Below are positions 53,653 through 62,600 of a stretch of DNA of 64,000 nt, one piece after another. The number at the start of each line of letters is the position of its first letter. The stretch's first letter is position 1. The translations under genes were made by a program, and so were the position numbers. The DNA is from an uncultured Bacteroidota bacterium (GTDB lineage Bacteria > Bacteroidota > Bacteroidia > Chitinophagales > Chitinophagaceae): assembly GCA_903906365.1 (NCBI GenBank), contig CAIVKC010000041.1, positions 1 through 64,000 on the forward strand, read 5' to 3'. The notes under the pieces were generated by a model. It was not told the DNA's origin. It saw nothing but the letters and a program-made list of their open reading frames with translations, and searched no databases.

Positions 53653-54046
53653 TAGCTGGCTTATTTCTAAATATTGATTTTCAAAATATTCTGACTCCCC
53701 GACCCATTATTGGCTGCAATAATAAGGGGTGCAACTGTTACTGTTTTGTTAGTATGTATAAGATTGTAAAAAAAAACGACAAATGTTTGAAATTTACCTA
53801 CCAACCAAAATGGTAAATTATCAAAATAGCCGCATTTAAACTTACAAAAGCTTAGTTTACTGTATTTTCTGCGCGAAAATAGCATACTTTCGCCAAAAGG
53901 AACATGGCAGAACGGATAAAGTTTATGTTAAAGATTATTTAGTCTATAAAATAAGCTATTTTGTAGTTTAATAATGCCGGAAAATACATTTTAACGATTT
54001 TGCTAGAGTGCCATAAAATACATTAGCGGAAAATATCGAAAAAATT
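53653..54046. other. AT-rich divergent promoter region
   Basis: 394 bases between the DUF4270 and Kelch genes, clearly richer in A and T than the genes. It should contain promoters for both directions. A plus-strand TACTTTCG at 53885-53892 is a weak -7 candidate. No open frame or hairpin worth naming was found. Confidence 0.45.
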
Positions 54047-55165
54047 ATGACTCGTTTTCACATTTCACTGTTGTCATTCGCAGCATTCTCTGTGGTTTTA
54101 TTTTCCTGTGGTAAAACTACCATTCCTGGCACCCAGGATGGAAACTGGTATAGAGAAGTGCCTCCTTTTCAGGGGCCTGCCCGGTCGCACGCCGTTTCGT
54201 TTGTGATTAATCAGGACGGCAATGGCAACGGTACCACAGCCTATGTGGGTACAGGTGTAGACAATTTCAATACAAAATACAACGACTTTTACCAGGCTAC
54301 CCCGACTTCGGACAGCTCCATTACCTGGACCCAGGTAACCAATATGCCCGGGGTTGGCAGAACCGATGCCGTGGCTTTTTCCGTGGGCAATAAGGGATAT
54401 GTGGGACTTGGACAGGATTCCGCCACCAATGTCCTCCGTGATTTTTACCAGTATGATTCCACCTCCAACAGCTGGACCCGGATTGCTGACTTTGCCGGCA
54501 ACGCCCGTTATCTGGCAGTTGGTTTCGGCATCCAGAATTTCGGCTATGTAGGCACTGGCTATGACGGAAGGTTCTACTACGGTGATTTCTGGAAATACGA
54601 TCCAACCTCAGGCAACTGGGAAGCAGCCCCCTCCTTTAAAGGGAACAAGCGGGCCTCTGCGGTAGCTTTTGTATACGGCAACAGGGCCTTTGTGGTGACC
54701 GGTATCGGTGAAAACGGCAGTCCGGTTAACGATTTCTATGTATACAGCCCCAATGCGGTGACAGTCACTACCATCAGTGGAACTTTCAACCAGACGGCTG
54801 AATCCTGGCTGAGGCTCAATCCCATTGCCAACATCAATACAGCCACTTTTGATGACGGGTACAGCAATATCATGCGTTCGCAGGCTGTGGCCTTTGTCAT
54901 GACCGGCGTGCAGACGGGAATAACCGGAACTGGCGGTGCCAAGGCATTCCTGACCTGCGGAACAGCCGGCAGTTCTACCTGGGAATATGATATCGCCAGG
55001 GACCTCTGGACCACCAGGACGGCTTTCGAATCTGCTTCCGTCAATTATGGGGTTGCATTTACCATCGAGAACCGCGGCTTTGTTACCACCGGTCTGGCCG
55101 GTGGAACGGGGGTGAGCGGAACCTCAGAATTCTTCCCTGACCAGGTTTACAACTCATTGGATTAA
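54047..55165 (+). CDS. Kelch-repeat lipoprotein
   Basis: Lipoprotein of 372 residues (lipobox LFSC, C21). The mature part is a beta-propeller made of Kelch-type repeats of about 50 residues, each with a Gly-rich strand and a W or F-Y pair: FYQYDSTSNSWTRI, FWKYDPTSGNWEAA, WEYDIARDLWTT. Five or six blades are visible. Such propellers bind proteins or sugars; here it likely sits on the outer membrane or in the periplasm. DUF4270 is encoded divergently and DUF4907 follows after six bases, which points to a joint role. Confidence 0.88.
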   Translation: MTRFHISLLSFAAFSVVLFSCGKTTIPGTQDGNWYREVPPFQGPARSHAVSFVINQDGNGNGTTAYVGTGVDNFNTKYNDFYQATPTSDSSITWTQVTNMPGVGRTDAVAFSVGNKGYVGLGQDSATNVLRDFYQYDSTSNSWTRIADFAGNARYLAVGFGIQNFGYVGTGYDGRFYYGDFWKYDPTSGNWEAAPSFKGNKRASAVAFVYGNRAFVVTGIGENGSPVNDFYVYSPNAVTVTTISGTFNQTAESWLRLNPIANINTATFDDGYSNIMRSQAVAFVMTGVQTGITGTGGAKAFLTCGTAGSSTWEYDIARDLWTTRTAFESASVNYGVAFTIENRGFVTTGLAGGTGVSGTSEFFPDQVYNSLD

Positions 55166-55171
55166 AGTTTA

Positions 55172-55549
55172 ATGTATAAACGGCTTTTTTTTGTGGGAAT
55201 GGCGGTCATACTGGCCGTATATTACCTGTTTTTCATCACCCAGCAGCGTCGGGAATTCATCAGCTCCCAGCTGGAAAAAGGCAATGTTTTCATCCAGGTC
55301 CTCCCCGTGCAGGGCCCCTTGGGATGGGGATATGACGTGATGGTCAACGGGAAAAAATATATACACCAGCCATTTATTCCTGCCATCAACGGCAGGAGGG
55401 GTTTTGAAAACGAGCAGGAGGCCCTGCTGGTCGGTAACCGGGTGGTTGCGAATATGACAGGAAAGAGAGCCTCACCCGCCGTGCACGTGAAAGACCTCCT
55501 GGAGCTGGGTATTCCCCTCAAAGAGTCAGACACCGTGGTTATAAAATGA
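55172..55549 (+). CDS. DUF4907 family protein
   Basis: Membrane-anchored or exported protein of 125 residues: one N-terminal hydrophobic helix (about 5-23) followed by a soluble domain with VQGPLGWGYDVMVNGKKYIH, QPFIPAINGRRGF and EAEALLVG-like segments. I recognise the DUF4907 family, which is small and of unknown function. It follows the Kelch lipoprotein gene by six bases on the same strand, so they are almost certainly cotranscribed. A strong two-way terminator closes the unit. Confidence 0.82.
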   Translation: MYKRLFFVGMAVILAVYYLFFITQQRREFISSQLEKGNVFIQVLPVQGPLGWGYDVMVNGKKYIHQPFIPAINGRRGFENEQEALLVGNRVVANMTGKRASPAVHVKDLLELGIPLKESDTVVIK

Positions 55550-55563
55550 TATTTTTTGCACTT

Positions 55564-55599
55564 AATCAAAAACCGCAGGACTCCCTGCGGTTTTTGATT
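55564..55599. terminator. Bidirectional intrinsic terminator
   Basis: A perfect 16-base stem (55564-55579 with 55584-55599, core CCGCAGG/CCTGCGG) encloses a four-base loop. A-runs and T-runs lie inside the stem, so it can work for the DUF4907 unit on the plus strand and for the carboxylate-amine ligase gene on the minus strand. Confidence 0.88.
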
Positions 55600-55644
55600 T
55601 AATAAGGTTTGGCGCCTTTGGCTTTTAGTTCCCCGCGGGTTGCA

Positions 55645-56757
55645 CTAGATTCCGTGGAGGAACTGGTCGTGGATATAATCCACCACAGCAGGAAGGCTGC
55701 CGGTCTGTTCAAATATTCTTAACTGGCGATCCGCCCCGGTCCCATTTTCCAGCATGGTGCTGACATAGCTGGTGGCATGGCGGCTGCCCAGCTGGTCGAC
55801 CACATCATCAATAAAATCGAGTAACTCGTAGATCAGCACACGCGTATTGACCTCCTCTTCCTTGCCAAAATCTATCAGATGGCCATCGATCCCGTAACGG
55901 CTGGCCCTCCATTTGTTTTCATTGATCAGGGCCCGCTGGTACATCATGAAGTTGAGGTTCTGGGACCTGAGCTTGTAAATCTTGACGCAGATGGCCTGGA
56001 ACAGGGCTGCAATGCAGATGGTTTCCTGCACCGTAAGGGGCACGTCGCAGATGCGGAATTCCACGGTGTTGAAAAAGGGATGCACCCGCAGGTCCCACCA
56101 GATCTTTTTGGCATTATCAATGCAGTTGGTCTTTACCAGGAGCTTGACATAATTTTCATAGGCCTCGATGCTTTCGAAATATTCGGGGATTCCGGTACGC
56201 GGAAACTTATCGAAGACCTTGGTGCGGTAGGATTTATACCCTGTTTTTCTGCCCTCCCAGAATGGGGAATTGGTACTGAGTGCATAAATATGGGGCAGGA
56301 AGTAACGGGTGGAATTGGCAATGTGGTTGGCCATTTCCCGGCTTTCCATACCGACATGCACATGCAGTCCGAATATCAGGTTACTTCTTGCCGCCTCCTG
56401 CAGTTCGTTGACGATTTCATTGTACCGCACGTGGTCGGTAATCAACTGACTTTCCCAGTGGCTGAAGGGGTGCGTTCCGGAGGCGCCCATCCAGAAGCCC
56501 AGGGAATCTGCAATTCCTGAAATGGTCTTACGGAGCAGGGCGACATCCTTAAAAGCCTCATCAATATTCTGGCAGATGTCCGTGCCCACTTCCACTACGG
56601 CCTGATGCATCTCGGCCTTCACTTTGTCTTTGATGATTTTTTGGCCCTCCTGAACAATCTTCTGCTCATGGCTCTTCAGTTCCCGGCTAGCCGGATCGAT
56701 TACCATATACTCTTCCTCTACCCCCAGCGTAAAATGTTTGTAACTGATATTTGCCAT
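55645..56757 (-). CDS. Carboxylate-amine ligase (YbdK / GCS2 family)
   Basis: ATP-dependent ligase of the glutamate-cysteine ligase 2 family, 370 residues. The defining GVEEEY sits at 12-17, HVHVG near 131-135, and DLRVHPFFNTVEFRICDVP in the middle third, all of which carry metal and ATP ligands. E. coli YbdK has only weak glutamate-cysteine ligase activity, so the real substrates of such proteins are unclear. Here an ATP-grasp gene lies 76 bases upstream and an esterase gene further upstream on the same strand, which favours a small biosynthetic unit over plain glutathione synthesis. Confidence 0.9.
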   Translation of the reverse strand: MANISYKHFTLGVEEEYMVIDPASRELKSHEQKIVQEGQKIIKDKVKAEMHQAVVEVGTDICQNIDEAFKDVALLRKTISGIADSLGFWMGASGTHPFSHWESQLITDHVRYNEIVNELQEAARSNLIFGLHVHVGMESREMANHIANSTRYFLPHIYALSTNSPFWEGRKTGYKSYRTKVFDKFPRTGIPEYFESIEAYENYVKLLVKTNCIDNAKKIWWDLRVHPFFNTVEFRICDVPLTVQETICIAALFQAICVKIYKLRSQNLNFMMYQRALINENKWRASRYGIDGHLIDFGKEEEVNTRVLIYELLDFIDDVVDQLGSRHATSYVSTMLENGTGADRQLRIFEQTGSLPAVVDYIHDQFLHGI

Positions 56758-56833
56758 GGTTTATTTGGTTATAACGGGTTGATAGTAATGCCGGCCGGCC
56801 GAATTCGCTGATTGGCAGCCGGATCAGCCTGAT

Positions 56834-57787
56834 TTAGATCAGGGCCTGCCTCGAAGAGCTGCGTTTGATGTATTCCCCCCAGGTCAGGTTATCTGACCCG
56901 TCCTGGTGCGCCTGCGCCCTTTCAATGGCATAGTTGGCCGCCGTCTCCACCACCCAGTTAAAATTTTCCTCCCCGACGCTGGTCTTTTCGGCATCCGGAG
57001 CCGGGTTGCAAAAATCAATGGCATAGGGAACCCCGTCACGAAGGGCCAGTTCTACGGTATTGAAATCGTAACCGAGGTATTGGTTAATGCGCAGCACTAT
57101 CTGCTCCATCTGGTGCAGCCTTTCAGGGGAAGGTGAAAAGTTGCTGGCATAGCGAAGGTGGTGGGGGTTGCGGGGCTCATAAGGCATGATGCGTGTGTAT
57201 TTTCCGCCGATGCAGTAACATCTGTAATATTCATCAAAAATAATCTCTTCCTGGAGCATCATGACAAGCTCCCCTGTTTCTGCGTGCTTCTGGAAAAAAT
57301 CATCGGCACTGTTGAGTTTATAGACATGCTTCCATCCGCCTCCGGCGAAAGGTTTCATATAGGCCGGAAATCCGATATAGTGGAAAATGCTTTCCCAGTC
57401 AAGGGGAAAGGCGAGGTTGGAAAAGGACTGGTCGTTGGTATCCGCCGGCAGGTCCCTGGAAGGAAGGATGACGGTCTTGGGAACCGGCACGTCAATCTTT
57501 GTGGCCAGGCAGTTGTTGAAAAACTTTTCATCGGCACTCCACCAGAACGGGTTGTTGATGACCGCTGTTCCGCAAAGGGCGGCATTTTTCAGGAAAGCAC
57601 GGTAAAAAGGCACATCCTGTGAAATACGGTCAATGATGACTGAGTAACCGCTCGATTCACCCTGGACCACTTTATCGATCCGAACGGGCTCTGCCGTGAT
57701 TCCGGGAATATTTTTGCTGTTAATCCTTTCTACAAATGCCATCGGGAAACTTCTTTCCTGCCCGAACAGAATACCGATCTTTTTCAT
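56834..57787 (-). CDS. RimK/GshB-like ATP-grasp ligase
   Basis: ATP-dependent carboxylate-amine or carboxylate-thiol ligase of 317 residues. ATP-grasp features visible are KFFNNCLATKIDVPVPKT (start of the central domain), AYMKPFAGGGWKHVYKL (142-158) with K145 and the Gly-rich loop, LMLQEEIIF-like segment at 176-184, and the metal site TVELALRDGVPYAIDFCNP (244-262) with E246, D258 and N261. Together with the neighbouring GCS2-type ligase it could add two building blocks in turn, as the two glutathione enzymes do. Its substrate is not known. The order on the minus strand is esterase, ATP-grasp, ligase. Confidence 0.87.
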   Translation of the reverse strand: MKKIGILFGQERSFPMAFVERINSKNIPGITAEPVRIDKVVQGESSGYSVIIDRISQDVPFYRAFLKNAALCGTAVINNPFWWSADEKFFNNCLATKIDVPVPKTVILPSRDLPADTNDQSFSNLAFPLDWESIFHYIGFPAYMKPFAGGGWKHVYKLNSADDFFQKHAETGELVMMLQEEIIFDEYYRCYCIGGKYTRIMPYEPRNPHHLRYASNFSPSPERLHQMEQIVLRINQYLGYDFNTVELALRDGVPYAIDFCNPAPDAEKTSVGEENFNWVVETAANYAIERAQAHQDGSDNLTWGEYIKRSSSRQALI

Positions 57788-57879
57788 GATTGAATGTTTA
57801 TCTCAAACCCTGTGGGTCCGAGCTTATTATTAAATGGATTTGAGCTAAGCTGTTTTTTTCTTGTCTTATTCCAAAGGAT

Positions 57880-58599
57880 CTACACGCTTACCATCCGTGA
57901 CAGGTAATGGGGGAACATTTCCCTCCAAACGGGCCAGTCATGGGTCGCATTTGGCCGGATATCAAGCCAGTGGCTGATTTCTTTGGCAGCCAGGATGCCC
58001 GAGAGTCTTTTATTATCCTCCAGGCAGAGGTCGTGTTCTGCCGTTCCCAGGACAATTCCCATATTCCAAAGTTCCGGATCATTTGCCCCCGGGATGAAAT
58101 CAACAGGGTTATTGTAATAGACATTGTCATCATAATAGCCCTCCAGGAACTGTCTGACATCGAAGGCGCCGCTCATCGAAAAACAATAACTGGTGAGACC
58201 GGGATGCCGGAAAGAAAAATTGACGGCATGGTAGCCGCCAAAACTGCACCCTGCCGCGGCCATTTTTGAATATCCGGTTTCGTGGCGGGCCCAGGGAACA
58301 ATTTCATCCTTGATCAGCCTGTCATAGCAGGTGTGGTTATAGGCCCGCACGGAAGGGGCCACGCTTTTATTATACCAGCTGTCCGCATCGATGGAGTCAG
58401 GGCAATAGATCTTAACAAGCCCATTTTCCAGGAACCATTGGGCCGCTTCAATGAGACCCTGGTCCTTGTTCTGGTAAAAAGACCCCTTGGAAGTGGGGAA
58501 AAGAATAACCGGCTGCCCGGCATGTCCGAAAACGAGCATTTCAAAATCCCTGCCGATGCTTGGGGAATGCCACCTGTGATATTGTTCCTGAATACTCAT
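57880..58599 (-). CDS. Esterase D / PHB-depolymerase-like serine hydrolase
   Basis: Alpha/beta hydrolase of 239 residues, cytoplasmic by lack of a signal peptide. The nucleophile S119 lies in AAGCSFGGYHA, the acid D190 in GTAEHDLCLEDN and the histidine H220 in NATHDWPVW, forming a complete triad in the usual order. The protein belongs to the esterase family related to EsD and Fes. It is the first gene of a minus-strand unit with the ATP-grasp and GCS2-type ligases, and is divergent from a second esterase gene. A clear promoter precedes it. Probable role: hydrolysis of an ester or peptide-like product of the cluster. Confidence 0.86.
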   Translation of the reverse strand: MSIQEQYHRWHSPSIGRDFEMLVFGHAGQPVILFPTSKGSFYQNKDQGLIEAAQWFLENGLVKIYCPDSIDADSWYNKSVAPSVRAYNHTCYDRLIKDEIVPWARHETGYSKMAAAGCSFGGYHAVNFSFRHPGLTSYCFSMSGAFDVRQFLEGYYDDNVYYNNPVDFIPGANDPELWNMGIVLGTAEHDLCLEDNKRLSGILAAKEISHWLDIRPNATHDWPVWREMFPHYLSRMVSV

Positions 58600-58619
58600 G
58601 GGAGAATGGATGCTTCAAT

Positions 58620-58651
58620 CAAATTTATTTTTAAAACAACAATAAACCAAA
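58620..58651 (-). promoter_or_regulatory. Bacteroidota-type promoter for the esterase/ligase unit
   Basis: On the minus strand TTTG (58651-58648), a 20-base spacer and TAAATTTG (58627-58620) match both promoter elements exactly. The ATG at 58599 is 20 bases beyond the -7 box. Confidence 0.6.
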
Positions 58652-58757
58652 TCAATATTACAGCGCTGCCCGGCTCCCCTTGGGCGGGGAAGACCAAAAA
58701 AACCGGCAGGCATGTCCCGGGTACCCTCTGGCCTTTTCTGGTTTATTTGTATTTCCC

Positions 58758-58765
58758 TATTTTTG
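58758..58765 (+). promoter_or_regulatory. Promoter -7 element abutting the second esterase start
   Basis: TATTTTTG fits TAnnTTTG and ends five bases before the ATG at 58771, the same spacing as at the amidotransferase gene. TTTC lies about 19 bases upstream. A leaderless message is predicted. Confidence 0.45.
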
Positions 58766-58770
58766 ACCTT

Positions 58771-59589
58771 ATGGAATTTAGAAGCGGCCAGGGAGTGATA
58801 AAGGAGCATACCAGGTTTCAATCGGCATTACTGGGGCGTCCGGTGGACATAGATTTTTATTTACCCACCCATGTGCCAGATCCTGCAGCAATGAGTCTGC
58901 TGTTGATTAATGATGGACAGGATCTGGAAAAGCTGGGCCTGCTGGGGATGCTGGAGGGATTATATAGTCATCACCACATCAGCCCCCTGCTTTGTGTAGG
59001 CATTCATGCGGGCCGGGAAAGGAAGATGGAATACGGAACGGCCCGGGTAGCGGACTACAAGGGGAGGGGTGCCAAGGCGCAGTTATACACGGATTTTATA
59101 TTCTCAGAACTGCTCCCCTTCATCCACACCCGTTTCCGGATAGAGCGGTTTCGGGAAAAGGCTTTCGCCGGCTTTTCCATGGGCGGGCTCAGCGCGGCGG
59201 ACATTGTTTGGAACCAGGCCCATGAATTCACGAAAGTGGGGGTTTTCTCTGGCTCCCTGTGGTGGCGAACCAGGGACAAAAATGACCTGGAATATTCCGA
59301 CGACACCGACCGCATCATGCATCAGCAGATCAAAAACGGCACCTACCGCCCATGGCTGAAATTCTTTTTTGAATGCGGGACCGCCGATGAAGAGGCCGAC
59401 CGTAACCACAACGGCATCATTGATTCCATTGACGATACCATGGACCTGATGCATGAACTGGTGCAAAAAGGCTATAGCCGGGAAAAGGATATCGAATACC
59501 TGGAAATCGAAGCCGGAAAACATGATGTGGCTACCTGGGCCAGGGCCATGCCCGTATTTCTCCGCTGGGGCTGGGGGAGGTCAAAATAA
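58771..59589 (+). CDS. Esterase family alpha/beta hydrolase
   Basis: Serine hydrolase of 272 residues without a signal peptide. Visible motifs are SLLLINDGQDLEKLG (Fes-type second strand), the nucleophile in FAGFSMGGLSAADIV, FFFECGTADEEADRN with the likely acid, and EAGKHDVATWARAMP with the catalytic histidine. It is related to enterochelin-esterase and PHB-depolymerase-like proteins but has no iron-siderophore context here. The frame extends far upstream, across the promoter region; the ATG at 58771 starts at the first protein-like sequence. It is divergent from the other esterase and ends at a two-way terminator. Confidence 0.85.
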   Translation: MEFRSGQGVIKEHTRFQSALLGRPVDIDFYLPTHVPDPAAMSLLLINDGQDLEKLGLLGMLEGLYSHHHISPLLCVGIHAGRERKMEYGTARVADYKGRGAKAQLYTDFIFSELLPFIHTRFRIERFREKAFAGFSMGGLSAADIVWNQAHEFTKVGVFSGSLWWRTRDKNDLEYSDDTDRIMHQQIKNGTYRPWLKFFFECGTADEEADRNHNGIIDSIDDTMDLMHELVQKGYSREKDIEYLEIEAGKHDVATWARAMPVFLRWGWGRSK

Positions 59590-59615
59590 ATAATGGCGCT
59601 AAAAAAAGCAGTTAT

Positions 59616-59651
59616 AAAAAAAGTCCTGAACATTGTTCAGGACTTTTTTTT
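59616..59651. terminator. Bidirectional intrinsic terminator
   Basis: Stem GTCCTGAAC/GTTCAGGAC (59623-59631 with 59635-59643), three-base loop, with an A-run before it and eight T residues after it. It serves the esterase gene on the plus strand and the receptor gene on the minus strand. Confidence 0.9.
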
Positions 59652-59667
59652 GGACGCACCCATTTTA

Positions 59668-62600
59668 TCAATTGAATAAATAACGTATTCCGATCTGGCC
59701 CTGCCAGTGGGACAGCGGATTGCTCACGTCATCCCGGTAGGCATTGGTATAAGGGGTCTGCGTTCCTGATACCTTGAAGGGGAAGGAGTAGGTGGGTGTT
59801 CCATTGACCATACCTTCAAAATTCAGGGGCGAAAGGGTAGAGAAAGTCTTGTAGACTCCCCAGTTGTTGCTCAGGAGGTTGCCCGCATTGAGGATATCGA
59901 AAGTAACTTTCAGGGTATGTTTGTTTTTGTTCTTGGAGCCTGAATAGAAGTAGATTTCCTCCGTTACATTGAAATCAAACCGGCTGAAGAAGGGAAGCAC
60001 TGCAGCATTCCGTTCAGCGTAGCTGCCGCGGTGTTTGCTTAAATAGTGATCCGAACTGATGAAAGCATCCAGCTGGCTCCAGATCTGGTCGGTAGTCCGG
60101 GGATCTTTCACCGGGTTATTACCGACGGGTACCAGGGCGATCTCTCCTTCATTTCTTGGGATATACATCAGCGTGAAATTACTGCTGCCGGTATTGACGT
60201 TGGTCGGGTCGCCGTTATAGGTATAGGAACCCACGCCTGCCGGCGCTGCTTCATAGATAACACCCACCGAGGTGGCAAAATACCTGGCATACTCCTTCCT
60301 GTAAAAGGCTGAAGCTATGATGCGGTGCGGCTGGTAGAAATTGGAATAGCCCAGTTCCGGGGAATTGGGGTCGCCGATCGTGGGGCGGCTGTTCCAGTTG
60401 GTTTGTGCAATGGAACCGCCGTCATTGATGGTCTTGGACTTGCTGTAGGTATAGGCAAGGTTCAGGTATATGTTTTTGAAATTCTTCTGTAACTGCAGGG
60501 TGGCTGTGTAGGCATACCCCTTGCCGTAATTTTTCATCAGGATGGCGTTGCTGATATTGGGGTTGGAGACGCTGGAGCCTCCCTGCCCGCGGTTGAGCTG
60601 ATTATAATCCCAGCGATAACGGTTGTCTGCCCCGTTGAACTGGACCAGTCCGGTATCGGGGAGATTCACATTTTCAAAATTCACCGCGTTGATATCCTTG
60701 GAATAGGTCAGCTCCAGGGTACCCACGACGCCCCAGGGCAATTTCTGGTCAACAGCCACGCTGCTTTTGAGCACCTGCGGGTATTTGAATTTAGGATCGG
60801 TAAACACGAGGTTATAGGAAGTATTGGCGGCTCCTGCCGTCGGGCGATATTTGTTGATGTCCGGGCTGAAAACCACCGGGGCCGTTGCGGGAGAACCCAG
60901 CGGACCCTGAACAAAGGAACCGAACTGCACCCCGTTATTACTGGCCTGGTTTGATATCCATACGAAGGGAGGAGGGCCTGCAAAGAGTCCTGCCCCGCCG
61001 CGAACCTGGGTGGTATGGTCTCCCTTCACATCCCAGTTGAATCCCACCCGGGGAGAGTACAGCGGATTGGTATTGGGTTTCTGCCCGGTGCTGTATTTTT
61101 TCCCGTCACGCCAGGTCAGGGCGTCGGCGTAGGGATTGTCCTGGAACTGGCTTTGGAATACGGGGACGTCAATGCGTAATCCGTAGGTCAGGGTGAAATT
61201 CTCCTGTACCCGCCATTTATCCTGGGCAAAAAATCCCAGTTCATAAACTCCTATTTTGGCATAGGGGAAGGATCCGTCTGAAGTGGCAGCATACTGCAGG
61301 TTATAGCGGACTGCGGTGGCTGCGCCGTTGATGGCACTGTTGTAAAAGTCCGTCAGGGTATTGAAGCGGTATACACCTTCATAATTGGGCGCAAAACCGT
61401 TCTTGAACTTTTTATAATAATCCTGCGTGCCGAAGGAGAGCTCATGACTGCCTTTGTAAACCGTAAAGATATCAGAGAGCTGGTAGATATCGGTGTTAAG
61501 CAGGTTGTGGTAAGTAAATGGTTCATATCCGAATGCAGTATAGGACTGCTTGGATCCGTTCATAATATCCACCAGGGGGAAATCGCCGGTGGCCTGGCTG
61601 GAGCGGAAATCCCGCAGGGCTGAATAACCCACCTGCAGTTTGTTGTTTGATTTATTGCTGAACCGTGTGTTGAGCTCGGCAATGAGGATGTTAAAATTAT
61701 TATTAATTGTATAGCCGCTGCCGCTGAAAGGCAGCCCTGTCAGGCTGGGCTGACGACCGCCGCTGGGGGATCCGCTGTTGGAGGCGGCGATATCCCTTAA
61801 GGATTTCAGGTAATTGTATTTGATGGTAAAGGTATTGCGGTCATCGATATTCCAGTCGATTTTGGCGGTAATCTTGTCGGATTGCGTCCGGTAGGAATAT
61901 CCCTGGAATTCTCCGGGATTATAATTATAGGTTTTGATCAAAAACTGCTTGAGGGCATTGAGGGTATCTGCATTGGCTGCAGATACATTAGAGCCGTTGG
62001 CCGGATTGCTGGCACTGGAAGCGACCAGACTGGTAGCCGGGTCCTTTCTGCGCTCCTGCTCATAGCTGATGAAGAAAAAGACTTTGTTGGGGATCAGGGC
62101 GCCTCCGAGGTTGGCCCCCCACTGATTATAGTTATAAGTCTGGTGTGGCAGCGTATTTCCGTCCACGTTATACCCCTGCAGGCCGGGGGTCTTGATATAG
62201 GTATAGACAGAACCCTTGTACTGGTTGGTACCACTGCGGGTCACCGAGTTGATGCCTGCGCCGGAGAAACCACCCTGACGCACATCGTATGGGGAGACAT
62301 TGACCTGGATCTGTTCAATGGCATCCAGGCTGATGGGCTGGGAATTGGTTTGCCCGCCCAGGGTTCCTGACAGACCAAACGCGTTGTTGAAATTGGCGCC
62401 GTCTACAGTCAGGTTGTTGTAGGCACTGCTTCTTCCCCCGAAGCTGAGCCCGTTGGCACTGGGGTCCAGCCGGGTGAAATCCTGCAGGGAACGGTTCAGG
62501 GTGGGCAGCCTGTCAATCTGCGCCCGGTTAATGACTTCCTGGCTTCCGTTGTGGCCGTTGTTGAAGACCTTGTCCTGCCGGCTGGAAGTAACCACTACTT

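Noticed and set aside
58282-58770. Long N-terminal extension of the second esterase frame
   Set aside because: It runs antisense through the first esterase gene and through the promoter region; the ATG at 58771 gives a normal protein start.
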